Assembly (NCBI RefSeq): GCF_012027635.1
Contig: NZ_SNUS01000001.1
Span: forward strand, 1,178,001 to 1,242,000
Direction of reading: 5' to 3'
From: Thermococcus sp. 21S9
GTDB taxonomy: Archaea; Methanobacteriota_B; Thermococci; Thermococcales; Thermococcaceae
Length of the DNA stretch: 64,000 nt
How positions within the stretch are numbered: position 1 is the first letter of the stretch; every line of letters begins with the position of its first letter. The notes below the pieces were generated by a model. The model searched no databases, was not told the origin of the DNA, and was given only the letters and a program-made list of their open reading frames with translations. This document shows, in pieces, positions 61,448-64,000 of the stretch. The position numbers were made by a program, and so were the translations under genes.

Positions 61448-62687
61448 TGCCCCGGCGCCTCCCCAGCGCGAGTCCCACAAACACGGCAACGAGGGCGAAT
61501 TTGGCAAGGAAATCGGAGTAGCCTCCGTAGTCTGGAATTATCGCCTCGGGGCTGGTGGCAAAAACGGCTATGCATAAGTTCTTCTGGTCTCTATCCTGGT
61601 GAAGTGTCTCTTTTAGGTCGGCCATATAATCCTCGACGGCTTTCCTCTCGTCGGGGGTTAGGTACGGCAGATATTTTTCAAGCGTCGTTAGTGTCTCGTT
61701 TATCTCCCGTGTCCCGTGTCTCTCCTCCAGGAGGGCATTGAGGGATTCAGAGTCAATCACTGAGGTCTCCCAGCCCCTCTCTTTAAACGCATCAATGATT
61801 CTCTTGTAGTTGTTCATATTCACCTTAACGTGGATTCTCAGGACCGTGTCCTCCCACCTGACAGAGCCAATCGTCGCGTTGTTCTCCTTTACTGTTTTGA
61901 GGAACCAGTTGACATCTTCGCGGGAGCTGAAATCTCCTTGAGCACCTCCTATCTCGGTGCACCATCCGCCGGTGGAGTTTAGGGCCAGTAGCTCGTTAAA
62001 CGCCTCCGCCGTTCCGGAGATTTTTCTCTCCATCTGTAGATAATCCCTGAGAAAAAGGGCGCTCAGGAGAAGGGTAATTAAGAAGACCGCAAGGAGAGCT
62101 TTGCTTCTCCTGTGGCTCACTATAATCCCTGCAACGCTCACGATAAGAATCCCAAGCCAAATGGCTACGAACGGTAGCTTCACGGGTTCCATCATCCCTG
62201 TGAAAAAGACCGTAACCTTAACCCACGTCACGTTGACAGGGGTTTCCGGAGAACCCGCAAAGTCAAAGAACGGCTCAAGCTTTTCGTAGTCTGGCGTGCC
62301 TGCGGTTAAGTTCTTAAGCCTCTCCGACGCCCTGTAAAGCTTGTCATCGTAACTGAGTGAGTCCCGTCCGAGGACGTAGCACCCCGAGGGTATCTCCTCA
62401 AAAAATCTGCTCCAGTTCCTCACGAGAACCGTTGTTTTGAACATCCCAGGTTTGGAGACGCCGTAGTCGTGTGGATAGCTCAGTGTCCAGTTCACTACGT
62501 AGCTGTAGTAGGAACTCGTGTCCGCGGTGCACTCAACGTAGCCAACCCACCTCGGTGGTCCATCATAAGTTTCAATGGTGCCCTTAAAGAAGCCCGCGTA
62601 AGGTGGGGAGTACGTGTAAGAGGGAATCGTGAGGGAAACCGTGAGAAGCGCTGTGATTACAAGGAGTAGCCAATCGGCCTTTCTCAC
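61434..62687 (-). CDS. Hypothetical membrane protein, first of a tandem paralogous pair
   Basis: 417 residues from GTG 62687, placed after GGTGGGG. Same topology as the next gene: an N-terminal helix (WLLLVITALLTVSLTIPS), outer domain with RNWSRFFEEIPSGCYVLGRDSL, two central helices (VAIWLGILIVSVAGIIVS and ALLAVFLITLLLSALFL), a soluble region with YLPYLTPDERKAVEDYMADLKETL and a C-terminal helix (LAKFALVAVFVGLALG). Unknown function. Part of a two-gene operon. Confidence 0.7.
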   Translation of the reverse strand: MRKADWLLLVITALLTVSLTIPSYTYSPPYAGFFKGTIETYDGPPRWVGYVECTADTSSYYSYVVNWTLSYPHDYGVSKPGMFKTTVLVRNWSRFFEEIPSGCYVLGRDSLSYDDKLYRASERLKNLTAGTPDYEKLEPFFDFAGSPETPVNVTWVKVTVFFTGMMEPVKLPFVAIWLGILIVSVAGIIVSHRRSKALLAVFLITLLLSALFLRDYLQMERKISGTAEAFNELLALNSTGGWCTEIGGAQGDFSSREDVNWFLKTVKENNATIGSVRWEDTVLRIHVKVNMNNYKRIIDAFKERGWETSVIDSESLNALLEERHGTREINETLTTLEKYLPYLTPDERKAVEDYMADLKETLHQDRDQKNLCIAVFATSPEAIIPDYGGYSDFLAKFALVAVFVGLALGRRRGNETR

Positions 62688-62728
62688 GTACCCCACCAGG
62701 AGAAGTAAAATAAAAAACCTTAAAAAGT

Positions 62729-63475
62729 TTACCTGAGTCCAGCGTCCTGGAGGTAGGAGAGCATCCTCTCGACGTCGTTCGCTATCACGACCTCGAAGAG
62801 CCCCTTGAGCTTCAGCAGGTTGTCGTCCTTGTAGAACAGCTCGTCGTTTTCTGTCCAGAGGACGACCTTGAGCCCGAGGGAGCGGGCCCAGCCGATGGCC
62901 TGAACCGTTTTCTCGAAGCCAAGCAGGGGTATCGCTTCCATCGGGATGTTAATTGACCAGAGGTTAAGCTCCTCCTTGAGCTTGGGTATGAGTGCGACGG
63001 CTTCCTCCCTGTTGATTAAAAGTCCCATTCTCGTGTCCTTATCGTATTTTCTGTACTCTTTCAGGGCCTCGACATCAAAGGACGAGATAAGAACCCTATC
63101 GGGATTGTTCCCCTTGACGATTTTAGCCACTTCTTCAACGGCGTCCCTGTCCTTGAGCTCGACGTTGATAAGCGCATTCTCAGGGAGGGCCTCGAACACT
63201 TCCTCAAGGGTGGGTATCCTTTCGCCCATGCCTATGTCTGCCTTCTTCAGCTCCTCAAGGGTCATGTCCTTCTGCCTTCCGCTCATGTCGCTCGTCCTGT
63301 CGATGGTCTCGTCGTGTATAACGACGACCTTTCCATCCTTGGTCAGCCATACGTCGAGTTCGACGCCATCTGCTCCGGCTTCAACTGCCTTCTTAAAGGC
63401 CAGTATGCTGTTCTCTGGGAACTTTCCCATGCAACCCCTATGGCCGAGAACTATAACTCCGTCCTTTTCCCACAT
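62729..63475 (-). CDS. Glycerophosphodiester phosphodiesterase
   Basis: 248 residues from ATG 63475 after GAGGCGA. The GDPD barrel has the catalytic [52 protein letters not shown] region in successive strands (H-R, E-L-D, H-D) and a later NVELKD. It hydrolyses glycerophosphodiesters to glycerol phosphate plus an alcohol. The upstream gene, also GDPD-like, overlaps its start by about 38 bases. It fits the nearby glycerol genes functionally. Confidence 0.92.
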   Translation of the reverse strand: MWEKDGVIVLGHRGCMGKFPENSILAFKKAVEAGADGVELDVWLTKDGKVVVIHDETIDRTSDMSGRQKDMTLEELKKADIGMGERIPTLEEVFEALPENALINVELKDRDAVEEVAKIVKGNNPDRVLISSFDVEALKEYRKYDKDTRMGLLINREEAVALIPKLKEELNLWSINIPMEAIPLLGFEKTVQAIGWARSLGLKVVLWTENDELFYKDDNLLKLKGLFEVVIANDVERMLSYLQDAGLR

Positions 63476-64000
63476 GGCAGGTCGCCTCAACTTTGATGCT
63501 CCCGAAGGATATAAACCTTTTCAGCCTCGCAGGGTCGTCCGAGATTACAGCGTCCACCAGAGACGTGAGTTTTGGCACAAATGACAGCTCGTTCATTCTG
63601 TAATTCCACAGCCACGTTCGAACTCTTTTCCTGCGGTAAAACCTCAGGAGGGAAATTAACCCGTTAAACCCGATGTAACCGGCGAGGTCAAGGGGGACGT
63701 GGATTGAATAGACTCCCTCTGGTGGTTTCAGGCTCATCACCGCGTTTCTGGCGCAGGTTATCGAGAACCCCACACGGCAGTTCGGGCATTCCTTGACAAT
63801 GGTTCTTACCCATTCCGGGTCGTCCGCGGAAATCACGGCGCGCTCAAGGTATCCTGTACGCTCAAGAACACCGATTATTGACTCGAGTGTCTCCATCTCC
63901 TTGATGTCCACGTTCAGAACTCCGGGAGAGAGCTTCAGAACGCGGTTGAACGTTGGAACGAGCCGTCCAAGCGGATGGAGTTTTACCAGCTCCCCGTAGG
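63438..64000 (-). CDS. GDPD-like protein, N-terminus outside the window
   Basis: The minus-strand frame is open to the right edge (187 visible codons). Its visible part includes a GDPD-type strand [20 protein letters not shown], then [18 protein letters not shown] and a C-terminal [20 protein letters not shown], matching the later strands of the GDPD barrel. An internal GTG/ATG near 63911 is not the start, because coding sequence continues upstream of it. The catalytic N-terminal half is not visible, so activity cannot be judged. It overlaps the next GDPD gene. Confidence 0.75.
   Translation of the reverse strand, partial: YGELVKLHPLGRLVPTFNRVLKLSPGVLNVDIKEMETLESIIGVLERTGYLERAVISADDPEWVRTIVKECPNCRVGFSITCARNAVMSLKPPEGVYSIHVPLDLAGYIGFNGLISLLRFYRRKRVRTWLWNYRMNELSFVPKLTSLVDAVISDDPARLKRFISFGSIKVEATCHVGKGRSYSSRP

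Noticed and set aside
1-64000. CRISPR arrays, insertion sequences, integrases, rRNA genes
   Set aside because: No regularly spaced repeats, transposase or integrase motifs, or rRNA segments were seen on either strand.

Overview
The window is a chromosomal segment from a hyperthermophilic archaeon of the order Thermococcales, almost certainly a Thermococcus. Archaeal-type genes settle the domain: histone, FtsZ-SecE-Spt5-uL11-uL1-P0-P1 order, archaeal DnaG, proteasome beta, FttA (aCPSF1), NikR, archaeal D-aminoacyl-tRNA deacylase and intron-free tRNAs with encoded CCA. Promoters carry BRE/TATA boxes and starts follow GGTGA/GGAGG sites. From memory, the gene order matches T. kodakarensis from its GH57 branching enzyme (TK1436) through gdhA (TK1431), malP (TK1406) and pckG (TK1405) to glycerol kinase (TK1396). 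Coding density is very high, with convergent genes often overlapping at their stop codons.

Layout. 1-5.9 kb: nikR, rqcH and a glycogen branching enzyme. 6-9.5 kb: an NSS amino-acid transporter with an unannotated 35-residue MetS-like partner, a C/D box sRNA, then gdhA. 9.6-14.6 kb: a P-loop/deoxyribosyltransferase-like protein, psmB, FttA, a small membrane protein and rpiA. 14.6-15.3 kb: convergent tRNA-Leu and tRNA-Thr with a 560-bp non-coding repeat between them. 15.4-22.3 kb: RNA-ligase partner, sugar-isomerase-like protein, pilin-like peptide, a TAXI-type TRAP transporter operon and dtdA. 22.3-26.9 kb: ftsZ-secE-spt5 and the ribosomal stalk genes. 27.4-28.2 kb: tRNA-Arg, a second copy of the repeat, and a C/D-like sRNA. 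28.2-35.3 kb: dUTPase, histone, radical SAM, Toprim, dnaG, a KaiC-like protein and gltX. 35.3-43.9 kb: divergent NSS protein, malP, pckG, sugar nucleotidyltransferase, phosphomutase-like protein and tmk. 43.9-44.9 kb: four tRNAs and a third, inverted copy of the repeat. 45-53 kb: gcvPB-gcvPA, a secreted phospholipase C-like protein, HAD, metallophosphoesterase and PrsW genes. 53.3-64 kb: a decayed gene, a lipoprotein and a glycerol/glycerophosphodiester block (GlpA-like, GlpB-like, DUF1667, GlpK, two GDPDs).

Together the metabolic genes cover glycogen synthesis and breakdown, glutamate and glycine catabolism, gluconeogenic PEP formation and glycerol use. Three sugar genes carry partial matches to the Thermococcales glycolytic motif bound by Tgr/TrmBL1.

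The most unusual signal is the repeat family. Three diverged, non-coding copies of about 560-590 bp each fill exactly the space between the facing 3' ends of convergent stable-RNA genes (Leu/Thr, Arg/C-D sRNA, Met/Pro). They share hairpin modules that begin within a few bases of the CCA end, and two copies are inverted relative to each other across about 29 kb.
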